Origin: Tribonema minus
Lineage: Eukaryota > Sar > Xanthophyceae > Tribonematales > Tribonemataceae
DNA: 64,000 nucleotides
NCBI GenBank assembly: GCA_017506865.1
Contig: JAFCMP010000555.1
Coordinates: 434,001-498,000, forward strand
Direction of reading: 5' to 3'
Part shown: positions 34,789 to 46,709 of the stretch, in pieces
How the letters are laid out: each line of letters opens with the position of its first letter
How positions within the stretch are numbered: position 1 is the first letter of the stretch
Made by a program: the position numbers and the translations under genes
Notes under the pieces: model-generated
What the model was told of the DNA's origin: nothing
The model's input: the letters and a program-made list of their open reading frames with translations, nothing else
Databases searched by the model: none

Positions 34789-35404
34789 TCACTTGCCTGC
34801 ACCGCTGCCGCCGCTGGTCGTCAGCGTTTTGCATACCGCCTTGTGGCACTTCTTCCAGTGCTGTACCTGGCACTCCCGGCTGCAGTACCCCACCAGCCCG
34901 CACCCGCCGCATAGCAGCAGCGCCGCCGCCGCCGCCACCAGCGTGCCAGCGCTGGCAGCGTTCAACTTGCTGCTGCCACCGTGCACGGGTGCGGCAGCAG
35001 CGCTGCGCAGCGGCGGCAGGCCCAGTGCGGCAGCGGCAGCAGCGAGCAGCGCGCCGTCGCCCGCAGCTGCGCCGCCGCTGCCGCGCGCGCACGCGGCGCA
35101 GCGCAGCGGGCGCGCGTCAACGGCGGCGCGGCGCGGCGGCGGCGCGCCCAGCGCGGCGGCGGCGGCGAGCACCGTGTCGTCGTCCGCGCCCCTGTCGCAC
35201 GCTGCAAGCGGCAAGTAACGCGCGAGCCGCCGCACGTCGTCAGCGCTCTGCTCCTGTATGAACGCCTTGGGGTCGCGCAGCTTGAGTATCATCTCGAGGG
35301 TGGCGTGTGCATTTCCCACATTGCCGGCGGCGATGGGGTGCTCGCACGCTGCGCCGGCGCTGCTGCCGCCGCCGCCGCAGCCGCCGTCGCCTGCGCCGCC
35401 GCCG

Positions 35405-35435
<31 letters not shown>

Positions 35436-36671
35436 TGCCGCCGCTGCCGCCGCCGCCGTCACCGCCGCCGCCGCCACCCTCGCGCGCGCAGCCCGCCGCC
35501 GCGCACTCGATGAGGCGCACGCGCATGACGCCGTAGGCGGCGGCAACCCTGCCGTGCCTCTCAGCGGCGACGGTATCGCCGTCATTGCGCGCGAGCATGG
35601 CGAGGGCGCCCTGCAGCAGCTGCACCTCGCGCGCCACGGACAGGACAACGCTGTGCGTGCCGCAGAGCTCCCTGCGCGCGCTCCGCAGCAGCGTCTCCAG
35701 CGCCTTCAGCTCGCGCGCGCCGCCCTCGTGGAGCGACCTGCCGGAGCGCGCCTGCGCGGCGGTCTCGCGCATGCGCGCCTCCATGCGCTGCGCCTCCGCG
35801 AGCTGCACCGCGAGCTGCGCCGCCTCGGGCGCTCGCCCGCACGCGTCGCAGCGCCACGTCGCGGCCTCCATGCCCGGCACCTCGCGCGCGTCCGGCGGCG
35901 GCGGTGCGAACGTCGGCATGACAACGCCGTCGGCGCAGCGCGCGCACCTGACGCCGCACGTGGCGTCCGGGCCCGCGCACAGTGCGCACGCGCAGATGAA
36001 GTCCTTAGGCGCGCGCCATCTCTTCCCAGCGCTCCAGCGTCGGCTCGTCCGCGTTGCTGAAGTAGGAGATGGTGATGAGGTCGCCGGCGGCGATCGGCTG
36101 CGCGGCGAAGTAACTCGCGGCGCCGTAGGGGTTGCGCGTGGTCCAGAGGCAGTTCGGCACGCAGGAGTGCGCGGCCTTGGAGGCCAGCGCGAAGGCGGCC
36201 CACATTGACAGCTTGGGCGCGCCGGGCGGCAGCGCCCGCTGAATGTGCTCCAGCTGTGCTTCGTCCGCAGGGGCCAGGCTGGCGCCGTGGGCGTTGAACT
36301 TCATGATGCTCAGGAGGTGATAGAGAGGCAACCACGTGGACTCAGGGGCAGTGTGGGTTGGGTTATAGCCGGTGCGGGCATCCGTCACCCTGTGCATGCG
36401 TGACGCAGCCTCGTACTCCGCCATCTTGCGTTCGCAGCTGCGGAACCGCGGCCTCGCCATACTTGAGGTGGTGCATGTCAAAGAATTGCTCCCGCTTCTC
36501 CGGTGACAACTGTTCTGCCGCCTCAACTAGTTGGGTCGGCAGCCCATTGATGCATCGTAGCAGAGGTTCCTCCCTCAGCACTAAGTCACCGGGAGCGAAG
36601 TCTCTGGTGGCCTGCAGCACGCGCCCGATGCCTTCTCTTGTCGTGACAACGACGCCGTCGGTGAACTCCAT
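34789..36671 (-). CDS. SET and MYND domain protein (SMYD-like lysine methyltransferase), two frame shifts
   Basis: Reads ATG at 36671, MEFTDGVVVTTREGIGRVLQ, then FAPGDLVLREEPLL (N-terminal SET strands). Later come KAAHSCVPNCLW (the NHSCxPN-like cofactor motif, first Asn replaced by Ala), IAAGDLITISYFS (SET GExxxxxY region) and FICACALCAG (post-SET Cys cluster). The C-terminus has CGGCGLVGYCSRECQVQHW then KKCHKAVC, a MYND-type zinc finger lacking the usual first Cys pair. An Ala/Gly-rich linker lies between. It appears unspliced. The frame moves +1 once between about 36500 and 36420, and again at about 36010, where removing one base would give EEMARAKDFICACALC. The gene may be recently disabled, contain sequence errors, or frameshift; I cannot tell which. 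Probable substrate: lysines of histones or other proteins (family inference). Confidence 0.65.
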
Positions 36672-37138
36672 GGATGCAGTGCCCGCTGCTTGCGTCCAAT
36701 ATTAATATCCTCTCTGAATTGCTGTTGCCGCTTTTGAGGATCCTGGCCCGAAGCTCACAGCTTCGATGCGCAGCAAGAACGAGTTGTAATCGTGCTCTTT
36801 GGTGGTCAGCTCAACGATGTACTGCGCCGGACTTGTGCTCAAACCAGCTACGAGGCTTGACTTCCACTTCGATTTTTTTTTTTCAGGTGAAGTTTAAGTT
36901 TGGGTCTCTTCTGCGAACGCAGACAGCGCGCTGAGCTCTTAGAGAGCTGATGGGCTAGATTGGTGCCATTGTCATTCGCTGTAGACTCGACGCCTGCTGG
37001 GGCATTGCGCTGTTCGCGCATGATCACCAAATCCTGAAAGGCCATCGGCATTCATGCGATGAAGTTGTCGTGCGGTCCATCTATCTGGCAGTACATGTAC
37101 TGCAACCCTCACCGCCGCCATTGATCGCTGCCGTGCTC

Positions 37139-37397
37139 TTCGATGGCGGAGTGGAAACCAGCACGAGGCCCGAGATGGTCCGCGTACTGCAGGCCACCAA
37201 GGACTTCCCTGTAGGCGATCTGCCACTGCAAGAGGAGCCCCCTAGGTTTACTAATGATCTCCCTATGGGTCTTGTCCCCAGGTTCGTCGTCCTGCCGAAT
37301 AAGAAGCAGCGCGAGAGTATGGGCACGAAATATCTCAAGCACGCTGCCCCACGGGTCAGGAGACTAAACAAAGCTGAGGTTTTACGCCTTGGGTGTT
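37139..37397 (+). pseudogene. partial decayed copy of the SMYD-like SET N-terminus
   Basis: The + strand reads RVLQATKDFPVGDLPLQEEP, ...KKQRESMGTKYLKHAAPRV, which aligns with RVLQATRDFAPGDLVLREEP, ...EKREQFFDMHHLKYGEAAV of the gene starting at 36671 on the other strand. Only the first ~85 codons are represented; no NHSC, post-SET or MYND part follows. The two lie head-to-head about 470 bp apart, so this is an inverted partial duplicate of a host gene. Confidence 0.75.
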
Positions 37398-37399
37398 GA

Positions 37400-40064
37400 A
37401 GTGAGACTCTGAAGTTCACCTCTGGCATCGTGCCAGCCATTAGGCAGCTGGTCGGCACAGCTACATCAGCCGTTGAGTGCGCAGGCAGCATCTGCTGTCA
37501 GATTGGGGACGGCGGTTCAAAGTTGGAGACTGGCCATGAAGCTGCTCGCGTGTCGTGTGCTCCCGCGCCCTCCATGGGGCCATGTGCGGCAGGTCACCAG
37601 GACTGGTTTTCGGCAATCTGACAGGGCTGAGGAGTCGCGCGCCTTTTTGCTGGCTCATTTCTTGACCCAAGGGCTGTTGATATGCCGCGCAGCCAGCGCC
37701 AGCAGTGCTCAATTTCGCAGAGCGTGCATGCCTGTTGACACTGCCCACCTCGTCAGTAAGAGCTCGCGGCAAACAACCACTCCCGCGTGGCCGTAAATCG
37801 GCGCTGCTGGCCAGGTGCACAGGCGGAGCAAGCAGCGTGCAGTGCCAGCTCATCTACACTTCCGACAAGTGTGGAGAGGGGCACCCTGTGCAAGTGCTGG
37901 CATTCAAGGGCCAGCTTCTGCGCGGCCATGGGTCTGGTGGCAGCATATCTGGTGCTGCCTTTCAGTAGCAAAGTTTCAAGACGCTGCCGTCAGCTCTGTT
38001 GCCGCTAACGCTAACCACTTTTCCCTTGCCAATTTCAAGTGCTGCTCACTGACACGGAGTGAAGCGTTCATGTCCTGACGCCGAAAGGTGCCTGTGCGCA
38101 TGCTGGTTGGCAAGTTGTCGCAACGCATCTCGGTACATGAACAAGCGTCACGTGTGGTCGAGACAACTCATCTCAGTGCCAGTACAGGTGTCGTACGAGT
38201 ACCGATGTGAGTATCGCACAGGTACCGCGATGCATCACAGGTGCATGGACAACGCCTGTGCGCATAGTGTGCCACTCATGTATCCCCCACAAGCCCAGGT
38301 CTGAGCGCCAGGTGCTTTATAACTTACACGTGCTAGAACTGCCAGCGACGGGGTGTGTGAGGTGCAGGCGCGGCACATGGAGATGTGGCTAGAAGTTTTA
38401 TGACGGAAGGGGGGGGGGGAGGGGTGTGTGTGATGCAAACAAAGGCATTTGCCAAATGTCAATCCTGGCAAATGCCAAATGTCAATCCTGACTGACTCGA
38501 CGACTCAGAGTGTCACACCATGTGAGTGTGTCCAAGCCTACCAGGCGCACAAATTGGCAGGGCAGATGGAGATACGGGGTGGCAGACGCATGCTAGAATG
38601 GCCATGCATGCGTACAGGTTGCTCTGGTAGCTAGTTTGACATACAGTTAGGGCTTTTTTACACCCCAAGCAAGAATCAATTAAAACCTCTTAAAAGCCAT
38701 TACAACTGGTGTTCAGCCCACTCAGCAGCGTGGTGCGTGCACATTTACAGCTCAGGCTAACATTTCAAAAACTGAGCTATTCTTCTTCAAATGCCTTCAT
38801 GTTTACATAAGATTTGATGCATTGATCATCTTGATTGTAGGTAGCGAAGGGGCAGATAGGTACTGTAGCACATACAGCCAGACCTACAAATTTCACGGGT
38901 TGATGATGATGCCGCAAGGCATGCTGGCAAGCATCAGCCTAGCCTGGGTTGTTGGAGAAGTCGATGACTAGTAGCCCATGCGAATCACCTAGAACTAGTA
39001 TGGGTTGATAATGATGAACGCAGGCAAGCATCAGCATGCTAGCCTGGATCACCAGCCCTTGTGCATCGACGCACTATCCCAAGTTCACCCTCAAAGACTG
39101 CAAGCACCGTTGCCACTGTGACACCACTCATTTGCCATGCACCAACACATGTGCGCAGACAATGTCCTAGACGCCGTCCATTGTCCTTTTTACAACTGCC
39201 TGCTGAAGGTGCAAAATGGCCTGTATTTATGATTTTTCGTCATTTAGATGCTTGCTACAAAATAAATCTGTTCTAGTATATCATGATGGTTTGCATATGT
39301 ACTTATGTGAAGATTCTTGCCTAGAGCAAATATACTCAGATGATGAAAGTAAAGACTAGTGCCTACAAGGTAGACAACTGTCATATAACCCACAGCGATG
39401 CACATGAAACATCAACACATGCAACAAAAAAAGAGAAGACTTGAGAGGCAGCGAAACAGAAAGGAGCGGGTGTGATTGCGTGAGTGGGGATTGTACCACG
39501 CGGTTGCAGCGCGCAGCTGCATGAAATCGCAGGAGTTACCAGAACCCATCTGCATCTCTCATAGAGTTGAGCCCTTCATGCCTGGGTGATGTGCCTCTGA
39601 AGGAAGGACCATACCTTGACCCGACACAGTGGTGTACCCTCTGAAGGAATACCATACCTCGGATAGCGTACACCCCCAAACCGCCAAACCGCGTCGGACC
39701 AAAATGCCAAGGCATGTACGGAATCGAAGAGCACATGCTGTGACCTGAGCTCACTGCGCCCCTCTTGCCTGCTCTCTAATGACGATTCGGTTGTCAACAG
39801 GAACAAACCGCATCACGCGCTTCCCTGTGCTGCTAGACCTCTGCAGCTCACTTGTGCTCAAATCGGAAAAAAATACACCCAGCCTGTATGTACACGATCA
39901 ACAGAGGGCCCATACCAGCGACCGGCTCCGCCGTTGCAAGGCAGATTCTGAGGCAGCAGTCACCACCTAGAGCTCTTGCTGCAGTGCGATTCCAAACGCT
40001 AAGGGATAGGAGTGGCAACCAGGGGGATTTGCCTACCTACGTTGAACCAGCTTCAAGAACTGCC
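37400..40064. other. AT-richer spacer, no gene seen
   Basis: No coding region is supported. It holds an R2-related segment (about 38175-38280), a short direct repeat of GGCAAATGCCAAATGTCAAT near 38450-38490, two related ~60-bp blocks at 38895-38955 and 39001-39055 (GGGTTGAT.ATGATG), and a purine-rich stretch near 39425. Confidence 0.5.
38175..38280 (+). repeat. repeat family R2, diverged copy
   Basis: ACAGGTACCGCGATGC and GGACAACGCCTGTGCGCA parallel the right arm of the hairpin at 20668-20813 (ACAGGAACCGAGATGC, CGACAACACCTGGGCGCA). Confidence 0.5.
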
Positions 40065-43000
40065 TTATTCAGCAGCCTCTTCTTCCGTAACGGGCACCTC
40101 TGTGTATCCCTTGGCCCCCGGGCTGTACCACAGGCTCATTGGGAGGGACTCGTTGAGCTTTGTGCCGCTGCGGAAACGCTCCACCAGGTCGGGATTGTTG
40201 AGGAACGGGCGGCCGAAGGCGACCGCATCCGCATTGCCGGAGGCAATGGCAGCTTCCGCCGTCTGCAGCGCGCGGCGGTTACAACAACTGCAAGTTAAGG
40301 TTGCAGTTCTTGAGCATACGACTTCGGTGCAGGCGCAGTGTTACAAGTGCAAGTTGAGATTGCAGTGTCAAATTGCTGTAGTCGAGAGTTGACAATGGCC
40401 ATGTAGTTGAGAGTTTCAAGGTTGCAGATGCCAGATCAACAGTGTGAGTGTTTCGTACATCTGGGTTGTTCAGCAGTAGCCGCCGCTGCAGTAGCTGACC
40501 CAGCCAGCACCCGCAACCGCAAACATGCCCAATGCTGACGTCATTGCTTCAGTTTGGGTGCTACGCAGATTCCTGATGCTTGAAGTACATTCATGAGGTG
40601 CAAACATCAAAATTTCATGTGCACTTGTAACTACTGTCAGTAGTGCAGCGGATGCGGCGGCATCTGCCCTAACCATTTGGCAACAGCCGTTGCCACTGAA
40701 TTTTTGTACGTAACTCTGAAATCTGCATGCATTGAAGTTCATCCTCAAAATGCGCAAGAGCGGACTAGAACGCAACATGGAAATTCATGTGCATGCGCAC
40801 GCTTTGAGATACGCTGCGCACACTTCACTACGCACTTCAATACCAGAGCAGGCGCATACGCACGCTTTGAGATACGCTGCGCACACTTCACTACGCACTT
40901 CAATACCAGGGCAGGCGCGTACACTTGAAAATCAGACTGTGACGACTTCAGAAACACGCATAACGCACATTGCCAGCATAAAAGAGCGCACTGGAAGCGT
41001 TCCAGGAATGCCATGCATACGTACAAACCATATCCACACCTCATCAAACCTAAATGCTTCGTCACACTATTATCATAATGCATACGTACATGCACATGCT
41101 ATCCTCACCTCCTGCGTGTAGCCGCAGTTCGCCAGGATGGGGTGCTTGTACACGGCGCGCGCCTCCAACAGCATGAACGGCCGGCCCTTCTCGTGGAAGC
41201 CGAAGGCCAGGCCGTCCAGGATGTGCAGCCAGCCGAGGCCGTACTCGTTGAGCCGTGTGATGTAGTAGGTGAAGTCGTCGGCATTGTCCGCGCCGCCCAT
41301 GGAGTTGAAGACGCCGTTGGGGGAGAGGCGGATGCCCACGCGGTTCGCAGGGTACACCTGCGGTACAGAGGGAGTGCACCAGTTTGCGCATCGGTGAACT
41401 GGAGTGTTTTGAATTTGTTTCTGAGCCTGCGCTGCGGACAATCAGCGAAGCCGCCACAGTGTTGATGTGGTTGTGTACATATACATGCAAGGATTCTGGT
41501 AAAAGGAAGGGTTGTAGATGCCGTTGGGCGACAGGCGGATGCCGACGCGGTTCGCCGGGTACACGTGCGGTACAGAGAGAGTACATAGTGGTACTTGAGT
41601 GAACACGGGGCTGGCTGTGTTGCAGCGCGCAGCGAACAGCCGCCATACACATGCATGACTGCTCGCCCTCTCCCAACACCCATCGAATGCGCGCCTCAAT
41701 GCTTTGGTGCAGGGGGGGGGCACAGCAGTACATGTGTGAACGTTAGGCGGGCTGGATTGAAGACCGCAGTGGCGGAATGGACACAGTTACAGTTTTCGGC
41801 AAAAAGGGAGCGCACATGTTATCCTTCCTGGAGATGCGGTTGTCATGTGAAAAACAGAACTTCAAAATCCTGTCAGGTATGGTAATTTTTGAGCATTATT
41901 GCCTTGCATTGATGCAGATCCTTTACACGTAAATTGGGGTTTTCTCTTTATTCATGTGTAAGCAATGAATTATCACGAATGTCAACACAATTGCTAGTGG
42001 CGTTTGAAGACTAACCTGTGTTACCGCATCGAGGACTTCGCTGATGAGGGGAAGCGTTTCTCTTGAAGTAAGTAGTTTAAGTTCACTTACTGGTACGCCC
42101 CCACTAACCTGTGTTACGGCGTCAAGGACTTCACCGATGAGGCGGAAGCGGTTCTCCTTGGAGCCGCCGTACGAGTCGATGCGCTCGTTGGATACGCTCT
42201 GCAGGAACCTGCGTGGAGGAAGTGAGCATGATCATGAATTTCAATGGTTGATTATGGAACAAGAACCCCCACACAGAATTGGAGACGCTCTGCAGGAATC
42301 TGCAAGGGGGAGGGGGAAATGATCATGAATTCATGGTTGACCACAAAAAAAGCACCCTCGGAGAGCACACCAGTTGTCATGGTGCGCCACTCAGTGGCGC
42401 TGACCACACCATGGCAAGTGTTGGGGTGAGGATAGGCCACCAGAGGAAACGTTGCCAGCAAAAGTGTTGTAATTCTATGAGGTCACCGGCTTCCCCGACA
42501 CGAGCCACGCCGCATGAAAAAATTATTATCATGATGGCCATGCATAACCATGCCTAAGCAATTCATCAATGCACAAATGCGCGAGGAGAACAGTCCCAGG
42601 GACCGAGCACACGCATGCATCGTGCGTCGGCGTGTCCGGCAGGTAGCCAAACCCTAACCCTAAGACGCTGTGTAGCTCAATGCAGTCGGAGCCTGCTGCT
42701 TGGCGCGCTCCGCAGCATTTCAGGTGAGCATCAATTCATTCAGTGTACATGAATACATACCTACTTCCGAAGTATATATGTTTTTTTTTTCAAGGCATGT
42801 GACATACAGAAGATAGAGCTCAAGCTCACGTATCAAGCAGATAGCCATTGGCGCTGTGGATCTTGATGACGTCAAAACCAGCCTCCTTGCTGCATTTCGA
42901 GTTGTACATATGTGCCTCATACATTGAAGCACGTATATTCACAGGAGACGGCACTCAGACTCACGTGTCAAGCAGGTAGCCATTGGCGCTGTGGATCTCA

Positions 43001-46000
43001 ATGAAGTCGAAGCCGGCCTCCTTAGCGCGCTCCGCAGCGGCCTTGTAATCCGCCACAACTCTCGGGAGCTCGCTCGTCTCTAGTGGCCGCGGCACTTCGT
43101 AGGGCACCTTGCTGCCATCGGCAAGGTGCGCTTCGGCCTGTATCGCAATGGCGCTCGGCGCCACGGGCAGCGAGTTGTCGGCCTTGTAGGAGGAGTGGGC
43201 CGCGCGCCCTGCAGTTGAAGTTGGAGATGAGAACGCCAACATTGTGAGGGTCGAAGGAGTTGAAGCTGAGGGGGCTGCGCTAAGTCGGCAACATGAAAGC
43301 CAGTACAACCCCAACGCCTCGCGTGGAAACCAGGCGGATCAAGGCCACGGCAGCGCCCTCGACATGTGCTCTTCTCACCACTGCCAACACAAGAGCGCAA
43401 GCACTCACACCAATCTTGCGCTTGCTTATGGTGAGCAACGCCCAGGCCTCGTGAGTTCTCATTGCTTCGCGCCATAGGCACCGTTAAGCTTACTGCCGAG
43501 GCCAAGCAAAAGTGATGGTGATATGACGCCCCGTGCCCCTCTCTTGACGCCACCTTGAATGTTGACGAGACATAGAAATGCCTCGTCACCGGAAACATGC
43601 GCGAATGTTGCTGCGACGTGGAGATTTTTCCAACTTCAAGTTGCAGTTAGCATAGCGTCACTCACTTGTGTGCCGCAGCTGCATGCCAATAGGGCACGCC
43701 TTGGCGTGCTTAGGGCTAGGGCTTTGAAACTTTTGAGTTAAATTAGCATGGCACACTCACCTGTGTGCCACGACTGCATACTGACGTCGCGCCCCACGGC
43801 GCATGGTTGAGGACAGCTGACATGCATCATACTTCATGTTGCATAGCTCATCCATGTGCGACAGCTGCATGCTCATGAGGCACCGCTCAACGTACGGTTG
43901 AGGGTGAGGGCTGCTGACATTCGTTGTATGTCAAGCTCTCAGCATTCGTAGGGGCAGCGTTTCAAAACTTTCAGTTGATGTTAGCATGGCATTGCTCACC
44001 TGTGTGTCACAGCAGCATACTGACGATGCACTTATTGAAAGCTGACATGTACTACATATACTGCAAGTTACAGTTAGCGCAAAATCACTCACCTGTGTGC
44101 CACAGCTGTACACTGATGAGGCTCCCCTCGGCGTGCACGGCATCCACAATTCTCTTCCAGCCCTCCACCTGATGGAGGCAGAATGGTGGCAAGTACGTAA
44201 TGAGTATGCGTCTGAGATGCCGGTGATTAGAATCAACAACTGTCACAAAATAAGAACTTCGACTGTCATTGACAATGGAAAACAGCACATCCTTACCCCT
44301 TGTGCACCTCCTGCACTGCCACCAATTCTACTTCAAGTGCTGGACAGGTTACTGCCACCAATTCTACTTCTGAGTGCTGGACAGTTTACCAGTAAAGAAC
44401 AAGTCATACCTGAGCAGAACTGCTTATTACTTTGACTAAAAAACGCTTTGTAAAAAGTTGTGCAGTAGGCTGTTTTGATTTCTACATAAATGACCTGACC
44501 TGTCAGCAGCGCTATCTGGTAACCAGCATCAGGTGCTGTTGCGCTTACAGCCCAGCTGATGAAACTTCAACAACGCACAGCATTTGAACAAAACAAATTG
44601 GCACATCGCATTTCCACTGTTGCTGCTGATATTTATTCCAGTCTGCAGCACTCGCGCAAAGTACCTTGGAGAAGTGCCGTGCATATTTGCTGCAGCACGC
44701 ATGCAAGTACTACTTCACTTTTTTTTTTGCCAGGGCGCAAGTGCAAGAGTGACGTTACCTGCTCCAGCGCATGCCCAGTGAAACCACCCACTCTGCTCTT
44801 ACCCCAGTGCCTGCTTCAACTTGGACTGCTGCGTGCACCAAAGTGCTGAATAAACACGCAAAACTGCATTTGTGATGCATACCTTGCACACATACTGCAC
44901 ACTTCACTTTTACCATGTGTGCAACTGAAAGCGTGACGCACCTGCTCCTGCGTCTCTACGGCCAATCGCAGCCCGCGAGCTCTGCTGATACTCCAACGCC
45001 TGCTTCAATTTGGACTGCTGTGAACACCTGGGCACTGCCTGCGTGAACCGCCTTGCACATACTGCACACTTCACTCTTTCATGTGTGCAACTTCAAGAGT
45101 AACGCACCTGCTCCTGCGTCTCTATGGCCGCGGACCCCGCCCACCCGTGCGCCTCCTGCGAGAACGACGCGCCCTCGGTGATGAGCAGCCCCGCACTTGC
45201 GCGCGCCTTGTAGTAGGCGAGGTTCAGGTCGTTGGGCACGCGCGAGGCGCCGCTGCGGCCGCGCGTCAGAGGCGCCAGCACCACCCTGCACATGGCATGC
45301 GTTGTTGACCATGAGACGTAGTTGTGTGGCATGTGATGCGTAGGTAGGTGAGGCAAGTGCGCAAGTACTTCAAGTATGTGTTTCTGAAGCACTTGTGTAT
45401 GTTTGGAGCCGCTGCGGCCGCGCGTCAGAGGCGCCAGCACCACCCTGCACGTCCCACAGAAGAGCGGACACGGCAGGTGAGGGCAAGTGCATGTGTGTAG
45501 TCTACAAGTAGACTTTTTGAGTATAAGCACTACTGTGCATGTACGTGAAAAACGGCATGCTGGTGTCTCCGTTCTTGTATAGTATTGTATAGTATACGCG
45601 CTGCTAAGCATGTACATGAAAAATTGGCATGCTGGTATCTTGTCTCCGTACTTTGTCCTTTCCTGTAGTGCCACCTCTGAAGGGTACTCGGCTGGGAATT
45701 TGAGCTGCTGGCTTGTCAAGTAACAACATTGGTCATGATGCAGCAGTATGAAAACTGCAACAATGCTAGCAGCACTTCTACAGCGAAATCCGACTTGGAA
45801 GCGTCATCGCACTAGCGCACTTCGTGGATCAACGCAAGCGCTGGAACGGCACTTGCAACCAGCACACAAGACACAGCAGCTCAGGAATCTCTCCCGCCGG
45901 CAGCAGAGTGAGCAGCATCAAGACATGGCAATGCAGTCAAGCGGTCGCTTACCTGTTCTTGAGGGTCAGGCCCGAGGGATGCTCCAGGGCGCTCAGGAGC

Positions 46001-46023
46001 TTGCTGCTGGTTGGTGGTGACAT
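40065..46023 (-). CDS. old yellow enzyme-family flavin oxidoreductase (ene-reductase)
   Basis: Seven minus-strand exons (46023-45953, 45285-45108, 44168-44093, 43208-42965, 42208-42109, 41357-41109, 40262-40065) join in phase to a complete 371-residue protein, the normal OYE length. It begins [18 protein letters not shown], then [10 protein letters not shown] (Thr31, FMN-modulating). [12 protein letters not shown] holds the substrate-binding His181/Asn184 pair and proton-donor Tyr186. [13 protein letters not shown] and [15 protein letters not shown] follow. [40 protein letters not shown] is the FMN-phosphate region of the TIM barrel. It should reduce activated C=C bonds with NAD(P)H; a 12-oxophytodienoate or xenobiotic substrate is possible but not shown. 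No targeting peptide is obvious. Five of six introns carry exon echoes. Confidence 0.93.
40796..40915. repeat. 60-bp tandem repeat, two copies, OYE intron 6
   Basis: The block CGCACGCTTTGAGATACGCT through CACTTCAATACCAG occurs twice in direct tandem with about two differences. This is the only OYE intron without a clear exon echo. Confidence 0.85.
41518..42310 (-). repeat. exon echoes around OYE exons 5 and 6
   Basis: A close copy of the 5' end of exon 6 and its acceptor lies at about 41518-41580 (AGGCGGATGCCGACGCGGTT against the real AGGCGGATGCCCACGCGGTT). A copy of the 3' end of exon 5 with its donor lies at about 42012-42062. A short copy of the exon 5 acceptor lies at about 42275-42310 (GACGCTCTGCAGGAA). 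Confidence 0.88.
42685..42895 (-). repeat. exon echoes after OYE exon 4
   Basis: A ~65-bp copy of the 3' end of exon 4 and donor lies at about 42826-42895 (TAGCCATTGGCGCTGTGGAT shared exactly). A fragment of a deeper part of the same exon (GCGCGCTCCGCAGC) lies at about 42690-42720. A CCCTAACCCTAA tract at 42652-42663 adjoins it. Confidence 0.88.
43655..44035 (-). repeat. four exon echoes after OYE exon 3
   Basis: Copies of the 3' end of exon 3 plus donor (real text CTCACCTGTGTGCCACAGCT) lie at about 43985-44035, 43845-43895, 43750-43800 and 43655-43710, roughly 100 bp apart. Two keep a perfect CTCACCTGTGTG junction. A TTAGGG-like tract lies near 43710. Confidence 0.88.
44308..44395. repeat. 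~43-bp tandem repeat in OYE intron 2
   Basis: ACTGCCACCAATTCTACTTC followed by GTGCTGGACAG occurs twice in a row. Confidence 0.8.
44735..45000 (-). repeat. two exon echoes after OYE exon 2
   Basis: Copies of the 3' end of exon 2 and donor lie at about 44930-45000 and 44735-44775. The nearer one keeps GACGCACCTGCTCCTGCGTC almost as in the real junction at 45108. Flanking text (GCCTGCTTCAA.TTGGACTGCTG) is also duplicated. Confidence 0.85.
45407..45455 (-). repeat. exon echo before OYE exon 2
   Basis: A perfect or near-perfect copy of the first ~40 bases of exon 2 with its acceptor (GCGTCAGAGGCGCCAGCACC, then ACCCTGCA). Its high identity makes it one of the youngest echoes in the window. Confidence 0.92.
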
Positions 46024-46709
46024 GTTTCTGGTTGTTGAACACTTGTTGCGATAGCTAGTGGATTCTCTGCTTCCGTAGTAGATAAGTTGCGCGCGCCCTT
46101 GCTTGCTTCGGTAGCGAGTGACGTAGTTTGACGGTGCTGTGCAGGAGTCCACAAAGCTTGGCGCTAGATCACGTTCTGTCGGCCTTACCAGAAATTACAC
46201 CCTCATCGTCCAGTCAGATTCCAACCGGTGGCCGAGGGTGCATTTTTGTTCTTGGCTTCAAGCTGTTGCATGTAATACTTTCCTACACAATCCAACCCCC
46301 AAAGTATGACTTGATCAAGTGTCACGCCAATGCCGTCTCGGTCCATCTCTGCTGCTTTGTTGGCAGCTTTTGCTGTGCAAGCTAGGTACGCTTGCGCTTC
46401 GACACTCCTGGTGCCCTTACTGAGCAGAAGCAGTATTTTTCGGTTCGGACGGCAACTTATACACTCACTCACTCTCTAATGATTGGTTATTCTCACTGCA
46501 TACAATGAGTTCGTAGTGTAGCATTTGCCGTCCCCATGGCCACCTGAAGCACCACGAAAGCCGATTTCTCAATGCCATCCCGCATGCGCACGGAGGCACC
46601 GGTGTCGTGAGACTTGCCAGTGTGTGATACAAGTTCAGGCTGGCCTCTGCATCTATTTCTTTATTCATTAATGATTGTAAACAGTATCTGTTAAAATAAG
46701 AACTGATAG

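Noticed and set aside
34981-36060. 359-codon + strand frame opposite the SMYD-like gene
   Set aside because: Ala-rich antisense shadow of a gene with clear SET and MYND motifs on the minus strand.
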